From positions 1 to 46,284 of the IMG/VR virus record IMGVR_UViG_3300032291_003030: 46,284 nt of DNA. One strand, written 5' to 3'. How positions within the stretch are numbered: position 1 is the stretch's first letter; each line of letters opens with the position of its first letter. The stretch comes from a virus. Under the pieces are notes generated by a model that had not been told where the DNA came from, searched no databases, and worked only from the letters and a program-made list of their open reading frames with translations. Position numbers and translations under genes: made by a program. Shown here one piece after another: positions 7,833-17,756 of this stretch.

Positions 7833-9836
7833 ATGGCTAATTTAGATAAATTTAACCAAGAATTAGAAAATGCTGAAAATTTAGTAAATAATTTAAGTAT
7901 TACTCTTTCTGATAAAATAACTAAAGCTTTAGAATCAAATATTTCAAAAGTAAAAGATTTAAGAGATGCGTTTATTGATGGGGAAAATATCGTTAAAGAT
8001 ATTGAAAAAGCAATTAAAAAATTAGATAGAGAAAGTGAAAATCTTGGTGTACGTCAAGTTAATGTTGCTGCAAAATTGAATAATGCTATAAATAGTCAAA
8101 ATATAAAATTAGAAAAAAAATATAAAAAAGAATTACAAAGTATTAATGCTCAAATTAAGTTAAATCAAGAATTAGATAATACTTTAACTTATTTACAAGA
8201 AGAAGCTAAATTAAAAGAAAAACAATTAACTTTATCTAATTCATTAAAAACTACTTCTGAAAAAATATTAGATACATCCTTATCTACTATCACTAGTATG
8301 TTTACTTTATCCGGTATATTTGCTTTAATTATAGAAAGTGCATTACAATTTAATAAAGCATCAGTTGCTAGTGGAAAACTTTTAGGATATGGAGCTGAAA
8401 AAGCTGATGAAATACAAAGTAATTTTATTAGTATTGCTCGATCAACTGGTGATGTTAATATTACTAGCAGAAGTCTAAATGAGGCTTTTAATCAATTAGC
8501 TGAATCAACTGGATATGTAGCTGAATACTCAGAAGATGCTTTAAAAACTCAAATAATGTTAACCAAACAATTTGGTTTAACAGGAGCAGAAGCAGCAAGA
8601 ATATATGAATTATCTGTATTAACAGGAAAATCATCATCTCAAGTTAATGATGAAATGGTTGGGGCATTTGTAGCAACAAGAAACCAATTAAAAGTTGGTG
8701 TTCCTTTTAAAGCTACATTAGCTGCTGCTGCTAAAATATCAGGTCAATTATCAGCAAACTTACAAAATAATCCTTCATTAATTACTAAAGCCGTTGTACA
8801 AGCTGCTGCCTTAGGTACTACATTAGAACAAACAGCAAATCAAGGTGAAAGATTACTTGATTTTAGTTCATCAATTGAAAATGAATTAAAAGCAGAATTA
8901 TTAACAGGAAGACAATTAAATTTAGAAAGAGCAAGAGCAGCAGCATTAGCTGGAGATCAAGTAACATTAGCTCAAGAATTAAATAAAAATGTTGGAAGTT
9001 TAGAAGATTTCCAAAAAATGAATGTACTACAGCAAAAATCATTAGCTGAAGCTGTAGGATTAACTGCTGATCAATTAGCAGAACAATTAAAAAAGCAAAA
9101 ATTAGCACAAGAAACTGGTAAATCTTTAGCTCAAATAACTAAAGAAGAAGCATTAGAAGCACAAAAACGTCAAGGTATACAAGATAAATTTAATGCTTCT
9201 GTTTTAAAATTACAAGATTTTTTTGGTAATCTAGTATCAGGACCTGTAGGAAAATTTTTAGAAATATTAACTGCTGCTTTACCACTTATAGAAGGTATTG
9301 CTGTTGGAATGGGAGTATTTTATTCTTTATCTAAAGGTATAGCATTATATAATACAATATCATCTGGAGCTTTGCTTAAACAACTAGCTACTTTACCCGC
9401 TTTATTAGGATTTAAAAGTACTGAAGCAATAATATCATCAGAAATAGCAGTTGCTTCAATCTCAGCAGCATCAGCAATAACTTTAGGAGTTGGTATTGTT
9501 GCCGTTATAGCAGGTATTGCTGCCGCTGTAGGAGCTATGAAATCAATGGAAGATGGTATTATTGGCCCCGGAGGAGAAACAATAGTATCAGGTCCTAAAG
9601 GATCAATTCAATTAGATAAAAATGATTCAATAATAGCAGGTACTGATTTATTTAGTAAAGGAACGGCTAATGGTAGTCAAACAATATCCCCATCAATAGA
9701 CCTAACACCAATGATCACTGCAATCAATGAAGTTAAATCAGCTGTAGATAGATTATATTCTAAAAACACTACAATTAGCATGGATGGTAAAGCTGTAGGT
9801 ACTACATTAACACAAGGTTCTTATAAATTTGCTTAA
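7833..9836 (+). CDS. Tail tape measure protein (667 aa)
   Basis: The product is the long helical protein expected right after the tail assembly gene. It has an N-terminal coiled coil (about residues 1-145), Ala/Gln/Leu-rich helices in the middle, and hydrophobic segments near residues 150-175, 480-510 and 540-570 (for example ITLGVGIVAVIAGIAAAVGA). The C-terminal part reads GGETIVSGPKGSIQLDKNDS, as is common near the end of tape measures. It sets tail length and leaves the tube during DNA ejection. At roughly 0.15 nm per residue it would correspond to a tail near 100 nm; that rule is general knowledge and the value is only an estimate. Confidence 0.88.
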   Translation: MANLDKFNQELENAENLVNNLSITLSDKITKALESNISKVKDLRDAFIDGENIVKDIEKAIKKLDRESENLGVRQVNVAAKLNNAINSQNIKLEKKYKKELQSINAQIKLNQELDNTLTYLQEEAKLKEKQLTLSNSLKTTSEKILDTSLSTITSMFTLSGIFALIIESALQFNKASVASGKLLGYGAEKADEIQSNFISIARSTGDVNITSRSLNEAFNQLAESTGYVAEYSEDALKTQIMLTKQFGLTGAEAARIYELSVLTGKSSSQVNDEMVGAFVATRNQLKVGVPFKATLAAAAKISGQLSANLQNNPSLITKAVVQAAALGTTLEQTANQGERLLDFSSSIENELKAELLTGRQLNLERARAAALAGDQVTLAQELNKNVGSLEDFQKMNVLQQKSLAEAVGLTADQLAEQLKKQKLAQETGKSLAQITKEEALEAQKRQGIQDKFNASVLKLQDFFGNLVSGPVGKFLEILTAALPLIEGIAVGMGVFYSLSKGIALYNTISSGALLKQLATLPALLGFKSTEAIISSEIAVASISAASAITLGVGIVAVIAGIAAAVGAMKSMEDGIIGPGGETIVSGPKGSIQLDKNDSIIAGTDLFSKGTANGSQTISPSIDLTPMITAINEVKSAVDRLYSKNTTISMDGKAVGTTLTQGSYKFA

Positions 9837-9876
9837 TATATTAATATTTATACTAAATCAATAAACATAACAAATC

Positions 9877-10164
9877 ATGGGATTACTAGAAAAATTAAAA
9901 TCAAGTGTTCTAGGCTTAGGAGGTATTAAACCAGCTAACTTTGGAGTTAATCCAGTACCACCTAATTCACTACACAACCAATACTCAGTAGATGGTAAAC
10001 CAAATGTAACTTGGAGAACTATTAAAGGAACTGGTATGAAACCACAACCATCACAATTAGATGAATTAGATCCAAATGCTCCAAAATTAAAAGTTACTGG
10101 TGTTGTATCCAAAATATATAAATCAGTCAATGGTCAAAGATATTTGGATAACAAACCAAAGTAA
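9877..10164 (+). CDS. Small tail/baseplate-region protein (95 aa)
   Basis: A TAATATTTATA motif at 9842-9852 precedes the gene, and it ends exactly where the next gene begins (TAA then ATG). The product is Pro/Gly-rich with GLGGIKPANFGVNPVPPNS and NVTWRTIKGTGMKPQPSQ, and ends in a basic GQRYLDNKPK. There are no catalytic motifs or membrane segments. I do not recognise a family. Being locked between the tape measure and a baseplate gene, it is probably a minor virion or assembly protein. Confidence 0.65.
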   Translation: MGLLEKLKSSVLGLGGIKPANFGVNPVPPNSLHNQYSVDGKPNVTWRTIKGTGMKPQPSQLDELDPNAPKLKVTGVVSKIYKSVNGQRYLDNKPK

Positions 10165-12171
10165 ATGTCACTACTTAATTTAACTACAAATTTAAAATCA
10201 CTTAAATACGGTAAAGATAGACCTGGTGGTGGTGATAGCGGTCAACCTTATATTCAATCAGATATTAACATTGGTAATCAAACAGTAGAAGCTAATGATG
10301 ATGGACGTATTAGAGGAGGGGCTAAAGGTGCTGAAAATGCATCAACCACAGATTTATTACGTATTAAAAGGTTTATTAACAGTAAACCTAAGGGAAATTT
10401 ATTTATTACAAATCAAGTAGGTTTACAATTTTCTAATCCAAAATTAGAAACTAGAAAAATATCTTTAGGTAATGGAACTGGTATTTTAGGTTTTGTAAAT
10501 ACAGCAGTTAATGCTATTAGTAGTAATTTTGGACCTACTAGAATATATAATTTAGGTATTAATACTCTAGCACAAGTTCCAGTTAATGCTTTTGGTATTC
10601 ATTTTAATAGACATGGTTTAACACCTGTACAAGATGATAATACAAAATATTTTGCTGTTGTTACTAATAATAATAAAAGTAATCAAGATGTAGCTAAACC
10701 TAGTAATAGATTAGCATCATTAAATAAAAAATTTCAATTAGGAGTTAAATCTTCAAATTTTAATAATATTCCAGAAATAACTAGAACTCAACAATTATTA
10801 AGAACACTTAACCCGATAGCAAGAACTATTGGTGGATTGATTGGTGGTAGAGCTGGAAGAGTTATTAATAATGTTTCAAGATTATCAACATTATTCTTTA
10901 ATAATAATGATTTAGTAATTGATAATTATTTAGGAGGACCAGGTTCTACATATGGTGTTGGAAAAACATTAATTAGACGATATGATATTACTGAAGATGG
11001 ACAAAAAATTAATAATGCTTTTGAGAAAAGTAAAGAAAAAGCTAGATTAGCTAAAATTAATTTGAATCCTGTTTTAAATGGAATTTATTCTAATTCTAAT
11101 CCAAATTCTCCTACAAATTTCGCTAAATCTTTAGATAATAAAACTGAAATAGAAAAAACAAATGTTGAAAATCAAAATGTAATAAAAGATTTATCTTTAT
11201 CCCCAACACTTAAAAGTTATAAAGCTATACAAGATGCTGTTAAATTTGTTCAAGATAAAAAACAAATTCCACCTGTTTATGATAAATTATCTAAACGTAA
11301 TGATGGAAAGTTTAAATATTATGGTAAATCAACAATAAGTTCAGATAAAAGTAGAATAACATATGAAAATCCTATAAATGGATTATCAAGAGTAGATTCA
11401 GATATATTAACTAATGTATTTACAATAATTGATCCATTCTCTACAAATGAAGATAAAATATTTCTATCTTCATATATGAAAGGATTTAAAGAAGATTTTA
11501 ATGCTACTTGGGGTGAAATTAATTATGCTGGTAGAGCTGAAAGTTTCTATGTTTATAATAAATTTAAACGTACTGTATCTTTTAACCTTCAAATTCCCTG
11601 TTTTAATAAAGATGAATTATTTAAAAAACACAGAGCATTAGGTCAATTAGCATCTACGACTGCCGGTTCTTATAATAGTAATGGATTTTTAAATGGAGTT
11701 TTAATTAAATTAAATATTGGAAATTATATTGTTGGAGAATATAGTATATTAAATAGTTTAAATTATAATATTCCTGATGATGCTTCTTGGGATATTACTC
11801 CTGATGGGAGATTAGCTATGTTAATTGATGCATCTTTTAATTTTACAATTATACATAAAGAACTACCTCAATATAAAAAAGATCAAGGTTTCTTTAAACA
11901 TCTACCTCTTCAAAGTGGAAATTATAGTTACAAAGATTCTAAATCTGTTTATGTTGTTAATAGAACAGGAGATCAAGCAACATATGCAAATAATAGTTGG
12001 GCGGTAAATTCTTTAACTCCAAGAGAAGCAGAAATTTTCAATGCTTCAGATCCTAATGAAGTTCCTTTAATTGAATCAGTCATCCCCCCTAATCAATTAC
12101 GTACACAAGGATTTATAGATAGTCCTATAAATAATCCAAATTTACCAAGTTCACAAACACCGTTTGCATAA
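10165..12171 (+). CDS. Baseplate/tail-tube-end structural protein (668 aa)
   Basis: The large middle part is low in recognisable motifs (Asn-rich). The C-terminal ~270 residues carry a pattern I associate with baseplate proteins of T4-like and related phages: SFNLQIPCFNKDELFKKHRAL, a LIKLNIGNYIVGEYSILNSL strand region, and DASWDITPDGRLAMLIDASF leading into FTIIHKELP. It starts immediately after the previous stop and overlaps the next start (TAATG), so it is in one operon with the gp53-like and hub genes. A role as tail-tube cap or hub component is inferred from position; exact T4 equivalence is not established. Confidence 0.6.
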   Translation: MSLLNLTTNLKSLKYGKDRPGGGDSGQPYIQSDINIGNQTVEANDDGRIRGGAKGAENASTTDLLRIKRFINSKPKGNLFITNQVGLQFSNPKLETRKISLGNGTGILGFVNTAVNAISSNFGPTRIYNLGINTLAQVPVNAFGIHFNRHGLTPVQDDNTKYFAVVTNNNKSNQDVAKPSNRLASLNKKFQLGVKSSNFNNIPEITRTQQLLRTLNPIARTIGGLIGGRAGRVINNVSRLSTLFFNNNDLVIDNYLGGPGSTYGVGKTLIRRYDITEDGQKINNAFEKSKEKARLAKINLNPVLNGIYSNSNPNSPTNFAKSLDNKTEIEKTNVENQNVIKDLSLSPTLKSYKAIQDAVKFVQDKKQIPPVYDKLSKRNDGKFKYYGKSTISSDKSRITYENPINGLSRVDSDILTNVFTIIDPFSTNEDKIFLSSYMKGFKEDFNATWGEINYAGRAESFYVYNKFKRTVSFNLQIPCFNKDELFKKHRALGQLASTTAGSYNSNGFLNGVLIKLNIGNYIVGEYSILNSLNYNIPDDASWDITPDGRLAMLIDASFNFTIIHKELPQYKKDQGFFKHLPLQSGNYSYKDSKSVYVVNRTGDQATYANNSWAVNSLTPREAEIFNASDPNEVPLIESVIPPNQLRTQGFIDSPINNPNLPSSQTPFA

Positions 12172-12476
12172 TGAATAGATACGATAATCCAACAATATTA
12201 ACAACTGATCAAGGTAAACCATATCTAAAAACAAAAGGATATCCAAACATTCCTGTGTCAGAATTTGATGTGTATGTTATAACAACAGTTGGAGATAGAC
12301 TAGATTCATTAGCATATCAATTTTATCGTGATGCTACATTATGGTGGGTAATATCTATGGCTAATAATAATGTAACTAAAGGATTAATGTTTCCTGAACC
12401 AGGAACGCAATTAAGAATACCTACTGATTTAAATGCTGTTTTAGCATTGTTTAATAATTATAATATAGCTAGATAA
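12171..12476 (+). CDS. LysM/gp53-like baseplate wedge protein (101 aa)
   Basis: This short protein has the LysM-like core seen in baseplate proteins: VYVITTVGDRLDSLAYQFYR, then DATLWWVISMANNN and PEPGTQLRIPTD. In T4, gp53 carries a LysM-like domain and clamps the wedge; many contractile injection systems have a similar small LysM protein. It begins inside the stop codon of the preceding gene (TAATG) and sits just before the hub gene. Assignment to the LysM class is firm from the motif; direct gp53 orthology is inference. Confidence 0.8.
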   Translation: MNRYDNPTILTTDQGKPYLKTKGYPNIPVSEFDVYVITTVGDRLDSLAYQFYRDATLWWVISMANNNVTKGLMFPEPGTQLRIPTDLNAVLALFNNYNIAR

Positions 12477-12480
12477 TGTT

Positions 12481-15480
12481 ATGTCAATATTTAAAGATAC
12501 ATTTATACCTGAAGTTCAAGGTCAATTAAAAGCACGTCAAAATTCACTTAAAAAACGTGATGTTAATTCTATTAAATATTTAAATTCACGTAACGCTTGG
12601 ATTAAAATGTCATCGAGTGTTAATGTTAATGGTACAAGTGATTTAGCTGATAATTACCAACTTAAGGGAGGAATTCTATCTCCTCAAGGTTTAAGAGCAG
12701 GAGTTTTTAATCCAAATAATCTTAATGCTACTTATGATACCCAAACTCCATTAGGAGAGTCACATCTACGAGGTTTACGTCCAATGCCTGGTATTAATTC
12801 AATTGATATTAGATCAAAATCAGCATACGGATCTTTACGTGAAGTAGTAGTTAAATTTCAATGTTGGGATATTAAACAACTAGAGGATTTAGAATTATTA
12901 TATATGCGTCCAGGATATACAGTATTAGTTGAATGGGGATGGACACCATATTTACAATCAAATGATGCTGGAGATCAGATTGGTATAATATATAATACTC
13001 AAACATTTGATATAATAAAACAAATACTATCTAAAGAAGATATTTGGAAAGAATTATTTGATAAATCAAAAAATACAGGTGGTAATTACGATGCAATGTT
13101 TGGTTATGTTAAAAACTATAGTTGGTCTGCTCGTGAGGATGGAGGTTATGATTGTAGTACTACAATAATATCAATTGGGGAAATATTAGAATCTTTAAAA
13201 GTTAATTATTCTCCCTTTACAACTAAATTAACCAAAGGAACAAAAGGTTTATTAAATAAAATATCTTTAGATAATGATTTAGTAGAAAAATATAAAAAAA
13301 ATATATTAGCAGGATTATTTGGAGAATTGTATGCTATTGCTATTAAAAATAAACCATTCTCTAATGAAGATGATAAACAATATTCATTCCCAGATCTTAA
13401 GAATGATGGAAAAAAATATAATTTTTATTTAAGAAAATTACAAAAAACAAATTTAACATTAGATGCTAATAAAATAGTTAATAGTAATATTAATGAAATA
13501 GATATATATATTACATTAGACTCATTATTTGAAATTTTAAATAAATATGTTATATTAAAAGATGAAAAAAGCAAAACCCCAATGGTTAAACTTTCATCTT
13601 ATGAAAGAGAATATGACAAAAAAGACCCAAAACCACCCAAACCATTACTATGTTTAGGGAATCCCCTTCAAATATCTGTTGACCCAACAATATGTTTAAT
13701 AGGAAATACTTTTTGGGGATCTTCTCTTCCTATTAATAATAATCAATTATCTATATCTGAATCTTTAATTGTTGGAGCAGCATCTTTACCAATATCAGGG
13801 ATTACAGGTGTTAGTAGTGTTTTATTTGGAGAATCTAAAAAAGAAAGAATTGAAAATAATACAAAATATTTAAAAAATTTAGAAAATTATTTTTATAAAG
13901 AAGATCCAAAAACAGAATTAGGAATAATAGGAAATATATATTTAAATCTTCAATTTTTATATTCATTATCATTAGATAATAACTTAGAATCACAAGATAA
14001 AAAAGAAAAACAAGAGATATCGGTATATGATTTTTTAAAAAATGTAATGTCTCAAGTATCTAATTGTATTGGTAATATTAATAATTTTGATATTCATATT
14101 GATCCTATTGACAATATTGCTCGAATTATTGATATAAATTATGTAAACGATAAACCTAAAATAGAAATATATCCTCCAAAACCACCCCCAGAAAATAAAT
14201 CTAAACCAGAAGAAAATATTTTTACACTACAAATACAAAATTTATCATCAACTGTAAGATCATATAAATTAGAATCTCAAATATTTCAAGAACAATCAAC
14301 TATAATTGCTATAGGAGCACAAGTACAAGGTGGTGCTTTAGGTACAGATGGTAATACTATGAATGGATTTAATAGAGGTATAACTGATAGGATAATTCCT
14401 ATTAAAGAAGAACCACTAATAAATACTAAAGCTACAATAGAAGAAACTAGAAGAGAACAATTAAAAAATTTAAAAGATAATTTATCAATTATATATGATT
14501 ATTTTGGGGACACTACTCCAGAATGGATTTTTTGGTCACAAGCATCATATGATGCTAATAGAGCTGGAGAATATAAAGGTGCTTTAAGAGATTTAATTAA
14601 TGGATTCAAGAGTTTTACAGATACAAAATCAAAATACAATGCTATTATCCCAACAAAGCTATCTATTACTATGGATGGTATTGGTGGATTAGTAATAGGA
14701 CATATATTTAAAATTCCTGATGATTTATTACCAAAAGGATATAAAGGTGGTGGATTAGGTTCTAAATTAGGACATATAATTACTAGTATAGGACATAGTA
14801 TATCAAATAATGATTGGGTTACTAATATTGATGCTCAAACAATTATTTTAGATGATCCTAGACCTGGGATTGATGGGGAGACACTATCTTATCAACAGTT
14901 AATAGATTTAATAAATAATCCTCCACCAGATACTTTTTTTAAAGATTATTTAAATGATATAGAACAACGTCAAGGATTGTTTGTTCCACCTCCATTAGAA
15001 ACTTCTTCTATAAGTACTTTATCTTTAAATCAACAAAATATAAAAACAGCAGTAAATTTCTTTTTAAATAAAGGATATACAGATTTTCAAACAGCTGCTT
15101 TAGTTGGTGGTTTTTTATATGAATCAAATTTAAATCCTTTATCTATTAACCCAAATGGTGGTGCTTATGGTATTGCTCAATGGTTAGGATCTAGACAAAA
15201 ATCATTAAAAAACAAACCAAATTTTGATACATTACAAGTTCAATTAAATTATATAATTGAAGAATTTAATAATAATGAAAAAGGACCAGGAATAAAATTA
15301 AAATCTTCTCCTACATTTGAGACAGCAATAGCAGCTGCTGCATCGTATGAAAGATTCGAAGATATAAATCGAGGAATAAAAACAACATATGATGAAGTAT
15401 TAAGAGCTAGAGGTACAGGAAAAAGAATTGGATATGCTAAAGATATTCTATACAGAATAAGAAAAGGAGATTTTAAATAA
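12481..15480 (+). CDS. Baseplate hub protein with C-terminal tail lysozyme (999 aa)
   Basis: The N-terminal ~250 residues contain SAYGSLREVVVKFQCWDIKQ and LELLYMRPGYTVLVEWGWTP, features I associate with central hub proteins (T4 gp27-like role). A long middle region is Asn/Lys-rich. The last ~150 residues look like the phage tail lysozyme family: NIKTAVNFFLNKGYTDFQTA, then ALVGGFLYESNLNP with the probable catalytic Glu, GGAYGIAQWLGSRQKSL, and a terminal helix set. The protein thus probably combines hub and cell-wall-cutting functions, as gp27 and gp5 do separately in T4. It overlaps the next gene by one base (TAATG). Confidence 0.82.
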   Translation: MSIFKDTFIPEVQGQLKARQNSLKKRDVNSIKYLNSRNAWIKMSSSVNVNGTSDLADNYQLKGGILSPQGLRAGVFNPNNLNATYDTQTPLGESHLRGLRPMPGINSIDIRSKSAYGSLREVVVKFQCWDIKQLEDLELLYMRPGYTVLVEWGWTPYLQSNDAGDQIGIIYNTQTFDIIKQILSKEDIWKELFDKSKNTGGNYDAMFGYVKNYSWSAREDGGYDCSTTIISIGEILESLKVNYSPFTTKLTKGTKGLLNKISLDNDLVEKYKKNILAGLFGELYAIAIKNKPFSNEDDKQYSFPDLKNDGKKYNFYLRKLQKTNLTLDANKIVNSNINEIDIYITLDSLFEILNKYVILKDEKSKTPMVKLSSYEREYDKKDPKPPKPLLCLGNPLQISVDPTICLIGNTFWGSSLPINNNQLSISESLIVGAASLPISGITGVSSVLFGESKKERIENNTKYLKNLENYFYKEDPKTELGIIGNIYLNLQFLYSLSLDNNLESQDKKEKQEISVYDFLKNVMSQVSNCIGNINNFDIHIDPIDNIARIIDINYVNDKPKIEIYPPKPPPENKSKPEENIFTLQIQNLSSTVRSYKLESQIFQEQSTIIAIGAQVQGGALGTDGNTMNGFNRGITDRIIPIKEEPLINTKATIEETRREQLKNLKDNLSIIYDYFGDTTPEWIFWSQASYDANRAGEYKGALRDLINGFKSFTDTKSKYNAIIPTKLSITMDGIGGLVIGHIFKIPDDLLPKGYKGGGLGSKLGHIITSIGHSISNNDWVTNIDAQTIILDDPRPGIDGETLSYQQLIDLINNPPPDTFFKDYLNDIEQRQGLFVPPPLETSSISTLSLNQQNIKTAVNFFLNKGYTDFQTAALVGGFLYESNLNPLSINPNGGAYGIAQWLGSRQKSLKNKPNFDTLQVQLNYIIEEFNNNEKGPGIKLKSSPTFETAIAAAASYERFEDINRGIKTTYDEVLRARGTGKRIGYAKDILYRIRKGDFK

Positions 15481-15989
15481 TGGCAATTAGAATACCACAA
15501 AATATAATAATAGAATCTAAATATACTATAGGTAATGAATTTATATTATTATCATCATATCAAGTATATCAAGGATATTATTATGAAATGAATGGTAAAT
15601 ATTTTGTTGGGAAAGAATTTAGTCAGAATGCTCCTGAATTACAAAAAATTATATCTTCAACATCCAATAATTTATTAAAAATTGCATCTAGTTTTTTATT
15701 TGGGAAAATATCTGGAATTAATATTAATCAAAAAAATACTCCTACTTCAGTAATATATCAACCAACACAAGAAGACTATGATAGAGGATATTCAATAAGA
15801 TATTTTTATAAGAAAATTAATACCACTCCAATTATTATTAAAGAAACAAATAAAGAAAATTACGATTTATTGGTTAATGATCCATTATATCAAGTAACTT
15901 CAATAAAATGGGATGAAGTTAGATTTAATAATGATTTAACTCAAGCAGAACAACAAATGCCAGGATTAAAAGCATTTTTGGGTGTCTAA
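15480..15989 (+). CDS. Tail-module hypothetical protein (169 aa)
   Basis: The start codon overlaps the stop of the hub/lysozyme gene, so the two are probably co-translated. The product begins MAIRIPQNIIIESKYTIGNE, has alternating Tyr/Gln strands (SSYQVYQGYYYEMNGKYFVG), and ends AEQQMPGLKAFLGV. Similar short proteins with a YYxxxGKYF element occur in tail regions of related phages, in my recollection, with no known function. A baseplate accessory role is inferred only from position. It is the last gene of the tail block. Confidence 0.65.
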   Translation: MAIRIPQNIIIESKYTIGNEFILLSSYQVYQGYYYEMNGKYFVGKEFSQNAPELQKIISSTSNNLLKIASSFLFGKISGININQKNTPTSVIYQPTQEDYDRGYSIRYFYKKINTTPIIIKETNKENYDLLVNDPLYQVTSIKWDEVRFNNDLTQAEQQMPGLKAFLGV

Positions 15990-16022
15990 ATTCTAATTCG
16001 TACATTACATTAAATAAAGGTT

Positions 16023-16067
16023 ATGACACATGTTTTATATTATAGAGCGAAAAGAACAACTAGCTAA
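16023..16067 (+). CDS. Short upstream ORF overlapping the polA-like start (14 codons)
   Basis: ATG at 16023 follows an AAAGGTT stretch, the same setting as several real starts here, and reads 14 codons to TAA at 16065-16067 in a different frame from the 16030 gene. It may be a coupling leader or may be fortuitous. Confidence 0.25.
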   Translation: MTHVLYYRAKRTTS

Positions 16068-17313
16068 ATTACAAGATTTAGGAGATTGTTTTATTAATTT
16101 CATCCCACTAAACAATAATTTTCATCCTAAATTAACGGACATAAGTGTAATATACATTAGGCCAATAAATCATAAAAAAGGATGGATGATATGTATCAAA
16201 CACAATGAGGCATTTAGTTTAGATAAGGGTGAAGTACTAAATCATATTTTTAATAATACCGATAAAATATTTGTATTACAAAAGAAGGAAACACTGTATT
16301 ACTTCCCACATCCCGAAAAATTATACGATATCAATTTTATTGAATACGTTAATATAAATGACAATATTATTGTAAATAAATGTATTGAATTCTACTACAG
16401 AAAACATTACAACAACCCAATAATAAATTCATTAATCCCCATCAGTAAACACTATGAGGAGCAAGATAGTATATTTGATATGGTTATACCAATAATACGT
16501 AAATACAACGCAAATGACGTCATTTATCAATTTAATAACAACTTATCTAGCGTAGCATTTAACCGTATTGAGGAAGCAGGTATAGCGTTGAATAAACGTT
16601 GTTTTGTAGAACATTATAGTGATAAACTACATTATCCTGAATTTAATATTTGTAAAGGTAAAATATATACTCAATACAATTTATACACAACCACATCACG
16701 TCCTTCAAATAGATTTAATGGCATTAATTTTGCTGCTTTAAATAAAAATGATGATGAAAGATTATGTTACGAGCCATCTAACGATATGTTTATTGAGATG
16801 GATTTTTCTGGATACCATCCCCGCTTAATTGGTGAATTAATTAATTATCCATTAACAGCTGATAATATATACGATAGTTTAAATGTAGGTAAGGAAGAAA
16901 TGTTCCAAAATCTATATGGTGGTATAAGAAAGGAATATAAAGATAAACCATTCTTTAAAGAAGCATCACAATATATAGATAATGTATGGATATTATTAAA
17001 TGAGGATGGTAAAATACATACTGTGAATAATATATTTTATTTAGATAAAATTGAAAATCCAAATCCTACAAAAGTATTTAACTACATTATTCAGAGTTAT
17101 GAAACATCAACAAATGTTAAAATTATATTAGATATTGTAGAATATTTAAAAGATAAACAAACTAAATTAGTGCTCTACACATATGATGCGATGCTTTTTG
17201 ATTATTCAGAATCAGATGGTGTTGAATTATTAAAAGAAATTAAAAAAATTATGAAATATCCTGTTAAAATTAAACAAGGAATTAATTACAAAACCATGGA
17301 AAGTTATGTATAG
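16030..17313 (+). CDS. Compact family A DNA polymerase-like protein (427 aa)
   Basis: The C-terminal half matches the palm/fingers of family A polymerases. It has the helix before the palm (SSVAFNRIEEAGIALNKRCF), a TTTSRPSNRFNGINFAAL block equivalent to the T-x-T-G-R-L-S-S/PNLQNIP region, and motif A DFSGYHPR (D258, S260, R265). A motif B pattern K288-x3-F292-x3-Y296-G follows, and motif C is YTYDAMLFD (D386). Both catalytic aspartates are present. The Arg four residues before motif B Lys is missing, and motif A to C spans ~128 residues rather than ~180, so the fingers are shortened. No exonuclease motifs are visible in the first ~170 residues. A full family B polymerase is encoded at 38833, so this is a second polymerase, perhaps for repair or priming. 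Confidence 0.8.
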   Translation: MFYIIERKEQLAKLQDLGDCFINFIPLNNNFHPKLTDISVIYIRPINHKKGWMICIKHNEAFSLDKGEVLNHIFNNTDKIFVLQKKETLYYFPHPEKLYDINFIEYVNINDNIIVNKCIEFYYRKHYNNPIINSLIPISKHYEEQDSIFDMVIPIIRKYNANDVIYQFNNNLSSVAFNRIEEAGIALNKRCFVEHYSDKLHYPEFNICKGKIYTQYNLYTTTSRPSNRFNGINFAALNKNDDERLCYEPSNDMFIEMDFSGYHPRLIGELINYPLTADNIYDSLNVGKEEMFQNLYGGIRKEYKDKPFFKEASQYIDNVWILLNEDGKIHTVNNIFYLDKIENPNPTKVFNYIIQSYETSTNVKIILDIVEYLKDKQTKLVLYTYDAMLFDYSESDGVELLKEIKKIMKYPVKIKQGINYKTMESYV

Positions 17314-17755
17314 TGTTGTTTCTCAATATCCTGATATATTTATTTCGGATATAACTAACGAAAATATTTTGAATAAATTATTCTGTACATTTACCGCACA
17401 AGATGCTGTTGATGACACCATATCTAAAATAAATAATAAATATTCAATATTATTTAATAAAATATTTATCCTTGAATCTCCACATTCTGAGGAATTGATT
17501 TGTACATATAATATTGATGCGGGAAATGTCTCTAGTATTCCTCTACCCAACACAATATTGCTACATCGTAAAAAAGAATCAAATACATTATATACAATTA
17601 ACGCACTTAATACATTAATTAAATCATTAAATGATGGTTTATTAGATAATAGATATCAGATTAAATGGGATAACTATAAAAATTGTATTTTGTTGACTAC
17701 CGGAGTAGAGCTTCGTAGATTAGATACAAAGATATTTAAAATAATTAATTTATAA
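17306..17755 (+). CDS. Hypothetical protein coupled to the polA-like gene (149 aa)
   Basis: It starts inside the end of the polymerase-like gene (8-base overlap), which suggests coupled translation. The product begins MYSVVSQYPDIFISDITNEN and has mixed alpha/beta character, with SILFNKIFILESPHSEELI and a C-terminal NCILLTTGVELRRLDTKIF. I recognise no domain. The tight coupling suggests it works with the polymerase-like protein, perhaps as a partner or processivity factor; that is speculation. Confidence 0.7.
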   Translation: MYSVVSQYPDIFISDITNENILNKLFCTFTAQDAVDDTISKINNKYSILFNKIFILESPHSEELICTYNIDAGNVSSIPLPNTILLHRKKESNTLYTINALNTLIKSLNDGLLDNRYQIKWDNYKNCILLTTGVELRRLDTKIFKIINL

Positions 17756-17756
17756 A

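Noticed and set aside
11825-12007. Plus-strand open frame inside the 668-aa baseplate gene
   Set aside because: It is a shadow frame in AT-rich sequence with Ile/Leu/Lys-biased translation.
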